Positions 1-5,612 are shown, counted from the first letter of the stretch. The stretch is 7,561 bases of DNA from Thermococci archaeon (GCA_030668905.1 DAOVEQ010000042.1:1-7561), one strand, 5' to 3'. The notes: generated by a model not told the origin, from the letters alone. Made by a program: numbers and translations.

Positions 1-344
1 TCCCAGAGATCGTAGTAAGTATCTCCATTTTCTACATTTTTAAAAAGGTCTTTGCAAGCTTCTTTTTCTGCTCTGCTTTTATTTTCTTCTCCTAAATATT
101 TCAAAGATTCATAAGGTATGTCCCCTATTTTGCTTTCTGCAATATCGTGGAGTAGTGATATCCTCAACAGTTTCTCCATGTCTATTTCGTATCGATCTTT
201 CAAAAGATCTCCAAGAAGCATGCTGAGAACACATACCCTGAAACAGTGATCAGCAACACTTTCCCCGTCTATTCCATTGATGATCCATCCTGCCCTTTTT
301 ATATTTTTTAATTTCCCTGTTTCTAAAAGAAAATCTAAGATCAT
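1..344 (-). CDS. HD-domain phosphohydrolase (YfbR/HDDC2-like), C-terminus cut off by window edge
   Basis: The first 114 codons of an HD-superfamily metal-dependent phosphohydrolase are visible; the reading frame runs off the left edge. An early GW..NG..GESVADHCFRV segment (residues 19-37) carries the first metal-ligand histidine, H33, and the LLHDIAE segment (64-70) carries the H66-D67 pair that names the family. This spacing is typical of the YfbR/HDDC2 group (COG1896), whose studied members are 5'-deoxynucleotidases that dephosphorylate dNMPs. Members usually have about 180-200 residues, so the last metal-ligand aspartate should lie outside the window. The ATG at 342-344 is the only sensible start. 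No Shine-Dalgarno is visible, but an AT-rich box lies 24 nt upstream, which fits a leaderless transcript. The gene is divergent from serS. The HD assignment is secure; the substrate is inferred from family membership only. Confidence 0.85.
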   Translation of the reverse strand, partial: MILDFLLETGKLKNIKRAGWIINGIDGESVADHCFRVCVLSMLLGDLLKDRYEIDMEKLLRISLLHDIAESKIGDIPYESLKYLGEENKSRAEKEACKDLFKNVENGDTYYDLW

Positions 345-366
345 ATTACTACATACAACGAAAATG

Positions 367-377
367 TTTTAAATATT
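367..377. promoter_or_regulatory. Box A (TATA) between the divergent HD gene and serS
   Basis: The only TATA-like element in the 49-bp gap is TTTTAAATATT, which contains the archaeal consensus TTTAAATA at 368-375 on the plus strand. It sits 24 nt from the HD start codon on the minus strand and 19 nt from the serS ATG on the plus strand. It may therefore serve both genes. The distance suits a leaderless HD transcript well and is slightly short for serS. The role is inferred from motif and spacing. Confidence 0.5.
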
Positions 378-393
378 ATTGCTAAGAGAGAGT

Positions 394-1674
394 ATGCTCG
401 ATATCAACCTAATAAGAAATAACCCGAATGTAGTGAGGGCAGATCTAAAAAAACGAAATGAGAAGGAGAAACTTGCATGGATTGATGAGACAATCCGCCT
501 CGACAAAGAGTGGCGAGGACTCAGGATAAAAACGGATAAATTGCGTCATAGACGAAATGAAATTGCTCTTGAAATAGGAAAGTTAAAAAAAGAAGGTAAA
601 GATACCTCAGAAAAGATAAAAGAAGTTGCAGAGATACCAAAAAAGATAGAAGAAATAGAAAAAGAGATACAGAAGAAGAGAGAGGAGATAAATTACTATC
701 TCATGCGATTTCCCAATATCCTTCATGAAACTGTCCCCGTGGGAATAGATGACCACGATAACGTTGAAATAAAAAGGATTGGCAGTCCTCCGCAGTTTAA
801 TTTTGAGCCGAAGAGTCATCTGGATATTCTTTTAGATTTAGATTTGATAGACCAGAAAAGAGCCGCTAAAATAACCGGTCATGGATTTTATTATCTTAAG
901 GGTGATCTCGTAAAGCTTGATAGAGCAATCATGTCGTATGCAATTGATTTTCTTACGGAGAGAGGGTATACTCTCATAGAACCTCCCTTCATGATGAAAA
1001 GAAAACCGTACGAAGGGGTGACGGATCTCGGTGATTTTGAGAATGTTATGTACAAGATAGAGAATGATGATCGGTATCTTATCGCTACAAGTGAACACCC
1101 TATGGCTGCAATGTTTATGAATGAGGTGATACATAAAGATACCCTTCCTATAAAACTTGTTGGCTTTAGTCCGTGCTTCAGAAGAGAGGTCGGCACTCAT
1201 GGGAAATATACAAAAGGTCTTTTTAGAATGCATCAATTTAACAAAATCGAACAATTTATATTCTCCCCTCCTGATAACTCCTGGGAATTTCATGAGGAGT
1301 TACAGAAAAACTCAGAAGAGCTCTACAAGCAGTTGGGTCTTCATTTCAGGGTGGTGAATGTGTGCACAGGGGATATCGGCGCGATAGCAGCTAAAAAGTA
1401 CGACATAGAAACGTGGATGATTGACGGTACATTCAGAGAGGTAGGGTCAAATTCAAACTGCACAGATTACCAGGCCCGGAGACTCAATATACGGTATAGA
1501 AAAGAAGAGGGAAAACCACCTGCTGGGTATGTCCATACACTCAATAATACTGCACTCGCCACGAGCCGGGCAATGCTCTCAATTGTTGAGCAGTTCCAAC
1601 GAGAAGACGGCACCATAACAGTGCCAAAAGTGCTCAGGAAATATACGGGCTTTGAAAAAATAGAAAAAGAATAA
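394..1674 (+). CDS. serS: Seryl-tRNA synthetase (class II, common bacterial/archaeal type)
   Basis: Cytosolic enzyme that activates serine with ATP and charges tRNA-Ser; the product also feeds selenocysteine synthesis where that exists. It has 426 residues, normal for the family. The N-terminus MLDINLIRNNP is the classic SerRS start. A long charged helical hairpin at about residues 27-103, rich in K and E, is the tRNA-binding coiled-coil arm. The catalytic core shows motif 1 around 187-199 (GYTLIEPPF), the serine-binding TSE at 232-234, motif 2 at 262-285 (FRREVGTHGKYTKGLFRMHQ and onward) and motif 3 at 383-399 (LNNTALATSRAMLSIVE). It is not the zinc-dependent methanogen-specific SerRS, which looks different throughout. 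An in-frame TTG at 379 would add five residues, but ATG 394 matches the conserved N-terminus and is chosen. Motif 3 has NNTA where many homologues have NGTA or NSTA. The stop codon touches the stop of the opposing lipoprotein gene. Confidence 0.97.
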   Translation: MLDINLIRNNPNVVRADLKKRNEKEKLAWIDETIRLDKEWRGLRIKTDKLRHRRNEIALEIGKLKKEGKDTSEKIKEVAEIPKKIEEIEKEIQKKREEINYYLMRFPNILHETVPVGIDDHDNVEIKRIGSPPQFNFEPKSHLDILLDLDLIDQKRAAKITGHGFYYLKGDLVKLDRAIMSYAIDFLTERGYTLIEPPFMMKRKPYEGVTDLGDFENVMYKIENDDRYLIATSEHPMAAMFMNEVIHKDTLPIKLVGFSPCFRREVGTHGKYTKGLFRMHQFNKIEQFIFSPPDNSWEFHEELQKNSEELYKQLGLHFRVVNVCTGDIGAIAAKKYDIETWMIDGTFREVGSNSNCTDYQARRLNIRYRKEEGKPPAGYVHTLNNTALATSRAMLSIVEQFQREDGTITVPKVLRKYTGFEKIEKE

Positions 1675-3138
1675 TCACCCTTCTATGGGGGATATTCCGG
1701 CATCTCTGCAGTCGTCTATGAATATAGCTCTGTATGCTTCCTCATTGTTATTAAGATGCGGCGAATCTTCATCAAATTCTGAAGAGCCATAGTCCCATGC
1801 GTCATAAAATGACACGTCTTCGTTTCCAAGCATAGTTGTTTCAATAAAGTAATAGTATCCGCTTCCGTTCTGTGTCTCAACACCGACATAAGCATGCCCG
1901 GGTCTTAAAATTATGACGGCATTCATACCTAAGGACTCGAATATAGAGGCAAAAAGTACGGCTGTTTCTATGCAGTTTCCCGTTCCACCTTTTAATGTTT
2001 CTGATGGAAATCTTATCCTCTGAATTACTTCTTCTCCATTGTTATAGATCCTGAAGTTTGGCGTGCTCAGATAAGAGATTTTATACTCTTTTTTCAAAGT
2101 GTAATAGATCTTTTCTAATTGATTCAAAACACCTTCTTCATCTTCAGAATACCCAGCAAACGTACCACCTGGCATATATTTTTTTGCAACGGAAAAGAAT
2201 TGGTCCATGGAGGGATCATTTGGAGTTACCCAGGCAGCTATGTTATCTCTAAAGTCAAAATTCTGCATCCATAGCACCATATCCCTTTTTGCGAGCATTG
2301 TCACTGACTGTGTATCTTCAAACACCAATTTTTCTTCTCCCGATTCTATGTACGTTACTTTTATATGAAAGTTTGTTCTCTTCTGTTCAGATAAGGTATC
2401 TAAAGCATTGGGCATTAAAGGAGGTGTCAAACTCACTGTAATTTTTTGGCTTGCGGGGATGTCAACTGTTTGGTAGGACGCATCTGTAAAGTTCATTATC
2501 TGTGCTTCTACCTTTGCCCTTATTTTCTCGCTGCCGTTATTAGTTATCTCGACATCAACATAGTTTTCATAGATATTTCCGAAGAGATGATACGTAGCTG
2601 AAGGCACTTTCAGGAAGTAATAATAGGTTACATCTATATCTTTCTCCTCTGGAGCGGATGTTGGTGGAGGAGTTTGAGTAACAATTTCCCCTGTAACTTT
2701 AAAGCTTTCTTTGGCAGTGACTTGTTTTCCCGTGTAATTGTCTATAACTTTTATTTCCACTTCGTAATTTCCAGGTTCTGTTACTACAATAGGTTTGCTC
2801 ATCCAGACATACGATATGTCAGTATCAAAACTTTGATCATAACTCAAAACATTGTATTTTTCATCCGTGAGTGTTCCACTCTTGTATATTTTAAGATAAT
2901 CCCATTTCAGTGAGACACTGTTATCTTTTGTTTCAACGCCTTCAAGCTCAAAGTATATGTGGATATTTTCTCCGGCTGAAAATTCGGAATTGGATCTTGG
3001 CGTGTATTCTCCATTTTGCAGCACTCCGGTGCAGAAAACAAACTTACTCACAGTTAACTTTTTCTCTTCGGGTGTTTCTGCACACATTGACAGAAAAACT
3101 ATCGCTATAACTAAAATTCCTGCTAATTTTTCTTTCAT
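1675..3138 (-). CDS. Secreted lipoprotein with C-terminal transglutaminase-like domain
   Basis: A predicted cell-surface protein of 487 residues. The N-terminus has a Lys-rich start, a hydrophobic stretch (about residues 6-17) and a lipobox, LSMC, with C19 as the likely lipidated cysteine. Two beta-rich regions without clear identity follow (about 30-152 and 168-285), separated by a Thr/Pro linker at 156-165. The C-terminal region (about 287-480) contains a transglutaminase-like cysteine domain: GGTGNCIETAVLFASIFESL holds the nucleophile C389, PGHAYVGV holds H415, and YYFIETT offers E433 as the third residue, where classical transglutaminases use Asp. The domain could be a protease, an amidase or a crosslinking enzyme; the substrate is unknown. 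A GTG at 3145-3147 would add three residues, but that GTG is part of the ribosome binding site, so ATG 3138 is preferred. A strong box A lies upstream, so the gene is probably transcribed alone. Confidence 0.85.
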   Translation of the reverse strand: MKEKLAGILVIAIVFLSMCAETPEEKKLTVSKFVFCTGVLQNGEYTPRSNSEFSAGENIHIYFELEGVETKDNSVSLKWDYLKIYKSGTLTDEKYNVLSYDQSFDTDISYVWMSKPIVVTEPGNYEVEIKVIDNYTGKQVTAKESFKVTGEIVTQTPPPTSAPEEKDIDVTYYYFLKVPSATYHLFGNIYENYVDVEITNNGSEKIRAKVEAQIMNFTDASYQTVDIPASQKITVSLTPPLMPNALDTLSEQKRTNFHIKVTYIESGEEKLVFEDTQSVTMLAKRDMVLWMQNFDFRDNIAAWVTPNDPSMDQFFSVAKKYMPGGTFAGYSEDEEGVLNQLEKIYYTLKKEYKISYLSTPNFRIYNNGEEVIQRIRFPSETLKGGTGNCIETAVLFASIFESLGMNAVIILRPGHAYVGVETQNGSGYYYFIETTMLGNEDVSFYDAWDYGSSEFDEDSPHLNNNEEAYRAIFIDDCRDAGISPIEG

Positions 3139-3142
3139 TTTT

Positions 3143-3147
3143 ATCAC
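3143..3147 (-). promoter_or_regulatory. Ribosome binding site of the lipoprotein gene
   Basis: On the minus strand GTGAT lies 4 nt before the ATG at 3138. It matches the 3' part of the archaeal GGAGGTGAT pairing sequence and has nearly the spacing seen at the histone gene. It decides the start: the in-frame GTG here belongs to the binding site and is not the initiator. Confidence 0.6.
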
Positions 3148-3171
3148 TATCCTTTTTATGTATAATAGATA

Positions 3172-3179
3172 TATTTAAA
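3172..3179 (-). promoter_or_regulatory. Box A promoter of the lipoprotein gene
   Basis: The minus strand reads TTTAAATA here, a full match to the archaeal box A consensus. At the usual spacing transcription would begin near 3147-3150, giving a leader of about ten bases that still includes the GTGAT ribosome binding site. Confidence 0.65.
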
Positions 3180-3211
3180 CTTTTTTTAACAACTATCCAG
3201 TTGGTAATGAG

Positions 3212-4069
3212 TTATTTTTTTAAAAATTTTCGATTAATCTTAATCTCAGCGAGTATCATGCCGAGAAGAATGAATAAACAGCCCAGGATTTTTCTCAATG
3301 TAAAAACTTCGCTTATTATGATATAAGAACATACAGCTGCAAAAACAGGCTCCATTGCGAATATAAGTGCGGTATGTGTTGGAGAGACATGCTTCTGTGC
3401 TGCATTCTGGATTAAAAATGCTAAAACTGTAGCAAAAATGGCTGTTATTATCAAAGCTTCTAAAATAACTATATTAAATTCAAATGAACTTTCTGAAAAG
3501 CTGAAAAAAAGAGAAAATAGAGCTACAGTTCCTATCTGTACAGTCGTAATTAAAAAAGTGTCCATTTTTGGAGAATATTTTCCAACTAAAATAATGTGCA
3601 TAGCAAAAGAGAAAGCGCATAACAAAATCAAAAAATCCCCATAACTTATTTTAAATTCCTGAAATGATAGAAATACAAGACCTATACCTGCCAGTGTTAT
3701 TCCTATGATAACATTCTTTTCAGGTTTTATTTTTAAAATCACAGAAGATAAAAAAGGAACTATCACTACAGACAATCCTGTGATAAAACCTGCATTTGCC
3801 GGAGTTGTGTATTTGAGACCAACTGTTTGAAATGCATATCCTAAAAAAAGGAAAATTCCGATAAAAAATCCAGATTTCAAGGTTTTTAAGTCCATATTCT
3901 TTATTCTTTTGATAGATATCAATAAAAGAAGTAAAAATGCGATTGAGAATCTACAAAACAGGAAACTGAATGGAGGAATGAACTCTATGGCTTCTTTTAC
4001 CGTGACAAATGTCAATCCCCAGAAAAAAGTTACCACGAGCAAAGAGAGATCATTTTTCATATTTTTCAT
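3212..4069 (-). CDS. EamA-family (drug/metabolite transporter superfamily) permease
   Basis: An integral membrane protein of 285 residues that is hydrophobic throughout, with about ten predicted transmembrane helices arranged as two similar halves, the standard EamA layout. The first half starts with a W-G-L-T-F-V-T-V-K segment (17-25) and includes TTPANAGFITGL (88-99). The second half has the equivalent VSPTHTALIFAMEPVFAA (228-245), followed by a conserved E254 and the closing LGCLFILLGMILAE (262-275). Family members export or import small metabolites such as amino acids or nucleosides; this substrate cannot be told from sequence. The C-terminus is basic and probably cytoplasmic. The start is uncertain: ATG 4069 has AGGGGT only 1 nt upstream, while the second ATG at 4060 would put that motif 10 nt upstream and give 282 residues. 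The gene is divergent from the LSm operon. Confidence 0.9.
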   Translation of the reverse strand: MKNMKNDLSLLVVTFFWGLTFVTVKEAIEFIPPFSFLFCRFSIAFLLLLLISIKRIKNMDLKTLKSGFFIGIFLFLGYAFQTVGLKYTTPANAGFITGLSVVIVPFLSSVILKIKPEKNVIIGITLAGIGLVFLSFQEFKISYGDFLILLCAFSFAMHIILVGKYSPKMDTFLITTVQIGTVALFSLFFSFSESSFEFNIVILEALIITAIFATVLAFLIQNAAQKHVSPTHTALIFAMEPVFAAVCSYIIISEVFTLRKILGCLFILLGMILAEIKINRKFLKK

Positions 4070-4104
4070 TACCCCTATAGAAATAAAAAACTGTCTACAA
4101 AAGA

Positions 4105-4112
4105 CTTTTATA
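4105..4112. promoter_or_regulatory. Shared box A between EamA and the LSm operon
   Basis: CTTTTATA on the plus strand reads TATAAAAG on the minus strand. Its right end lies 21 nt before the LSm ATG at 4134, which suits a leaderless LSm transcript. On the minus strand it lies 35 nt before the EamA ATG at 4069, which allows a short leader of about a dozen bases. No other clear TATA element is present in the gap. Confidence 0.5.
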
Positions 4113-4133
4113 CGCAGAGAGAAAATGATTTAC

Positions 4134-4364
4134 ATGGACGAATATAAACCTTTCGATATGATACATAAAAGCCTCAACAAGACAGTAGTAATAGCACTTA
4201 AAGACGGCAGATTTTTAAAGGGAAGACTGATAGGTTATGATACTGAACTCAATCTCTCAATGGACAATGCAGAGATATACAACGACGAAATGAAGAAAAA
4301 ACTGGGGGTAGTTGTAATAAGAAAAAATAATGTGATCAGCTTTACTCCAGGGGATACATTGTAA
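4134..4364 (+). CDS. Sm-like archaeal protein (LSm/SmAP)
   Basis: A 76-residue single Sm-fold protein. Archaeal LSm proteins form six- or seven-membered rings that bind U-rich RNA and act in RNA metabolism. The N-terminal helix (about 5-15, KPFDMIHKSLN) is followed by the Sm1 motif (about 17-48: TVVIALKDGRFLKGRLIGYD, then TELNLSMDNAE) and Sm2 (about 58-70: LGVVVIRKNNVISF). D36, N40 and R63 are the expected RNA-contact positions and are present. Two oddities are E38, where many archaeal LSm proteins carry a base-stacking His, and K64, replacing the near-invariant Gly of the Sm2 RG pair. An in-frame ATG at 4125 exists but is only 12 nt from the box A; ATG 4134 fits a leaderless start and the usual N-terminus. 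The stop overlaps the next start as TAATG, so the gene heads a three-gene operon. Confidence 0.92.
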   Translation: MDEYKPFDMIHKSLNKTVVIALKDGRFLKGRLIGYDTELNLSMDNAEIYNDEMKKKLGVVVIRKNNVISFTPGDTL

Positions 4365-4831
4365 TGATCCTGTCTGACAAAGATATTCTCAAATATCTGG
4401 AAAATAAAGACCTGATAATAGATCCTTTCAATAAAGATAGTCTTCAATCTTCTGGATACGATTTACGATTTGGCGGGGAGTATATTCTGGATGGAAATCG
4501 CTTTGAAAGAGGGGTTCTTGAACTTCCACCAAAAAAATATGGAATCTTATCCACCCTTGAAAAAATAGGTCTGAAGAACCTGATTGGAGATATAAAATTA
4601 AGATCGTCTTTTTGCAGAGAGGGACTTATAGGAAGCTTCGGATGGGTTGATCCGGGATGGATGGGTGTACTTTCTCTTTCCGTATTTAATTCTGGTGAAA
4701 ACCCTGTGATAATAAGAAAGGGAGAAAGGTTTGCACAGATAACGTTTATAAAACTATCCTCTGAAGTTGAAAAAGAATATAATGGGAGATATAAATGGAG
4801 TAAAAGTTTAGAGGGAAGCAAGCGTCTATGA
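4364..4831 (+). CDS. dut: Archaeal-type dUTPase (dCTP deaminase-like fold)
   Basis: Hydrolyses dUTP to dUMP and pyrophosphate, keeping uracil out of DNA and supplying dUMP for thymidylate synthesis. The 155-residue protein belongs to the trimeric dCTP deaminase/dUTPase superfamily: SGYDLRFG (30-37), the phosphate-binding RSSFCREGL (80-88), GWVDPGW (93-99) with catalytic D96, and a C-terminal GERFAQITF (120-128) plus a Y-N-G-R-Y-K segment (139-144). In dCTP deaminases a catalytic Glu lies ten residues after this Asp (Asp135/Glu145 in the bifunctional Methanocaldococcus enzyme); here that place is S106. Loss of the Glu while keeping the Asp, and the roughly 155-residue length, match the archaeal dUTPase subfamily rather than a dCTP deaminase. 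The start overlaps the LSm stop as TAATG, and the end overlaps the next gene as ATGA, indicating translational coupling. Confidence 0.88.
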   Translation: MILSDKDILKYLENKDLIIDPFNKDSLQSSGYDLRFGGEYILDGNRFERGVLELPPKKYGILSTLEKIGLKNLIGDIKLRSSFCREGLIGSFGWVDPGWMGVLSLSVFNSGENPVIIRKGERFAQITFIKLSSEVEKEYNGRYKWSKSLEGSKRL

Positions 4832-5064
4832 AGCATCTAACAGATATAATCAACAAAATCAGATGGGATAAAAGAGAAAATGAGGAGGATTACTCTTTTG
4901 GATATCTTGATAACAGTATTCAAAACTTCGATTTTAAAAGTATAGATTTTGAACAGAGTACAAAGTTTGCTTTGTCTGTCAAAACAGAGCATGAAGTAAA
5001 ATTCATTCCATTTCATAAAATAAAACGAGTTTACAGAAAAGGTGAAATTGTCTGGGAGTGTTAG
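4828..5064 (+). CDS. MJ1316/DUF504 (UPF0248) domain protein
   Basis: A 78-residue stand-alone domain of the DUF504/UPF0248 family, also named the MJ1316 RNA cyclic-group end recognition domain. Visible family marks are the N-terminal IINKIRWDKR (7-16), the FGYLD segment (24-28), KFIPFHKIKRVYRKGEIVW (58-76) with the conserved H63, and a terminal W76. Its proposed role, recognising RNA ends with 2',3'-cyclic phosphate during RNA repair or processing, is a prediction from domain fusions and not proven for this protein. The family usually has about 70-90 residues, so this looks complete. The ATG lies inside the last codons of dut with an ATGA overlap, and no good ribosome binding site is seen, so translation is probably coupled. 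It ends 2 nt from the stop of the opposing membrane protein gene. The family call is good; the function is open. Confidence 0.8.
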   Translation: MKHLTDIINKIRWDKRENEEDYSFGYLDNSIQNFDFKSIDFEQSTKFALSVKTEHEVKFIPFHKIKRVYRKGEIVWEC

Positions 5065-5066
5065 AT

Positions 5067-5315
5067 TTATTCTTTTCTAAAGATGATCCCTATCAGGGAT
5101 AAGATAAGGACTATGCTGCAGAGATAGATAAAATCCAGGTACTGACCTTCGGTGAATGTGAAAATTGTGGAAAAATAGTTTTTGACTGCGTATGTCAGAG
5201 AAATCAAAGAGATAGAGATTATAAAAAAAATTAATGGAAAGTTAGCCTTATAGATCCATTCTCTCAAGATGATCAGGCGGTATTTTAAAATATAACCAAT
5301 CATTCCCAGTTTCAT
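5067..5315 (-). CDS. Small membrane protein, two predicted transmembrane helices, unknown function
   Basis: An 82-residue protein I do not recognise. The N-terminus is basic and amphipathic (residues 1-24, K2, K11, R13, R18, K23). Two hydrophobic segments, about 26-44 and 59-79, are joined by a loop with K45 and aromatic residues. The end is the charged FRKE. By the positive-inside rule both ends would be cytoplasmic. Support for a real gene comes from a clean GTGAT ribosome binding site 3 nt before ATG 5315, a T-rich terminator-like tract just upstream that separates it from the histone gene, and exact packing against the DUF504 stop with a 2-nt gap. A second in-frame ATG at 5303 would give a protein four residues shorter. 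A weak AT-rich box (5343-5350) could be its promoter, or it may be read through from the histone gene. Confidence 0.65.
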   Translation of the reverse strand: MKLGMIGYILKYRLIILREWIYKANFPLIFFIISISLISLTYAVKNYFSTIFTFTEGQYLDFIYLCSIVLILSLIGIIFRKE

Positions 5316-5318
5316 AAA

Positions 5319-5323
5319 ATCAC
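5319..5323 (-). promoter_or_regulatory. Ribosome binding site of the small membrane protein gene
   Basis: GTGAT on the minus strand, 3 nt before ATG 5315, the same sequence as at the lipoprotein gene. It supports the longer start (82 residues) over the internal ATG at 5303. Confidence 0.5.
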
Positions 5324-5342
5324 AAAAAAATAAAAAAGAAAA
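5324..5342 (-). terminator. T-rich tract downstream of the histone gene
   Basis: On the minus strand this is a run of T residues broken only by one A and one C, starting about 15 nt past the histone stop. Archaeal RNA polymerase terminates at such T tracts without needing a hairpin. Termination here would insulate the abundant histone transcript from the small membrane protein gene, though some read-through is possible. Confidence 0.5.
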
Positions 5343-5356
5343 TTATTTAGGTAAAC

Positions 5357-5557
5357 TTACATTCTTTTAACAGCTAATTCAACGTCTTCTTTTTTAACTG
5401 TTTTTCTGCCAGCATGCTCTGCGAGAGTAACTGCTTCTCTGGCAACATCAATAGCTTCTTCTTCCAATATCTTGGCAAGAGCCTTAGACGCATCTTCGCT
5501 CACTCTCTCGGCTCCAGCTTTTCTTATTAACTTATCTACCGACGCTTTTGCTATCAT
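5357..5557 (-). CDS. Archaeal core histone (HMf-like)
   Basis: A 66-residue single histone fold that dimerises and wraps DNA, with no N- or C-terminal tail. It aligns throughout with Methanothermus HMfB at an offset of one residue. The DNA-contact positions K9, R18 and the loop RKT (51-53) are present, as are the tetramer-interface residues L45, H48 and D58 in AEHAGRKTVKKEDVELAV. G15, equivalent to HMfB Gly16 where close superhelix stacking is needed, is kept, while the HMfB Arg37 position is I36. The protein begins directly with MIAKASVDKL and ends KRM, without the usual extra Phe-Lys-Lys. A consensus box A and a near-perfect ribosome binding site imply high expression. It lies downstream of the HerA-like gene on the same strand but 133 bp away, with its own promoter. 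Confidence 0.97.
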   Translation of the reverse strand: MIAKASVDKLIRKAGAERVSEDASKALAKILEEEAIDVAREAVTLAEHAGRKTVKKEDVELAVKRM

Positions 5558-5560
5558 TTT

Positions 5561-5568
5561 ATCACCTC
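5561..5568 (-). promoter_or_regulatory. Strong ribosome binding site of the histone gene
   Basis: GAGGTGAT on the minus strand, 3 nt before ATG 5557. It is the longest match in the window to the archaeal 16S 3' end (AUCACCUCC) and fits a highly translated gene. Confidence 0.85.
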
Positions 5569-5604
5569 ATAAAGTTTCATTGTCAGAGTTCTTTTTCTTA
5601 TTAG

Positions 5605-5612
5605 TATTTAAA
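5605..5612 (-). promoter_or_regulatory. Box A promoter of the histone gene
   Basis: TTTAAATA on the minus strand, preceded by the purine-rich GAAAGC, as expected for a TFB recognition element. The start of transcription is predicted near 5582, giving a leader of about 25 nt that contains the GAGGTGAT ribosome binding site. Confidence 0.7.

Noticed and set aside
607..819. Minus-strand frame opposite the SerRS coiled-coil arm, with a run of Leu, Phe and Tyr that looks like a membrane helix
   Set aside because: The hydrophobicity arises from reading the Lys/Glu-rich coiled coil backwards; there is no independent support.
838..1293. Long minus-strand open frame (151 codons) inside serS, with another at 891-1196
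   Set aside because: Both lie entirely antisense to the strongly conserved serS core, have no ribosome binding site and no recognisable domain; they are by-products of the codon pattern.
3181..3211. Possible hairpin with CCAGTTGG between EamA and the lipoprotein gene
   Set aside because: The stem would be three base pairs with a two-base loop, and no T tract follows on the minus strand; too weak for a terminator call.
3909..4133. Upstream extension of the LSm frame to 151 codons
   Set aside because: It would overlap the N-terminus of the EamA gene, cross the promoter and add an unrelated sequence to a protein with a normal family N-terminus at 4134.
4444..4836. Minus-strand frame of 130 codons antisense to dut
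   Set aside because: It is Ser/Pro-rich without domains and fully covered by a conserved gene on the other strand.
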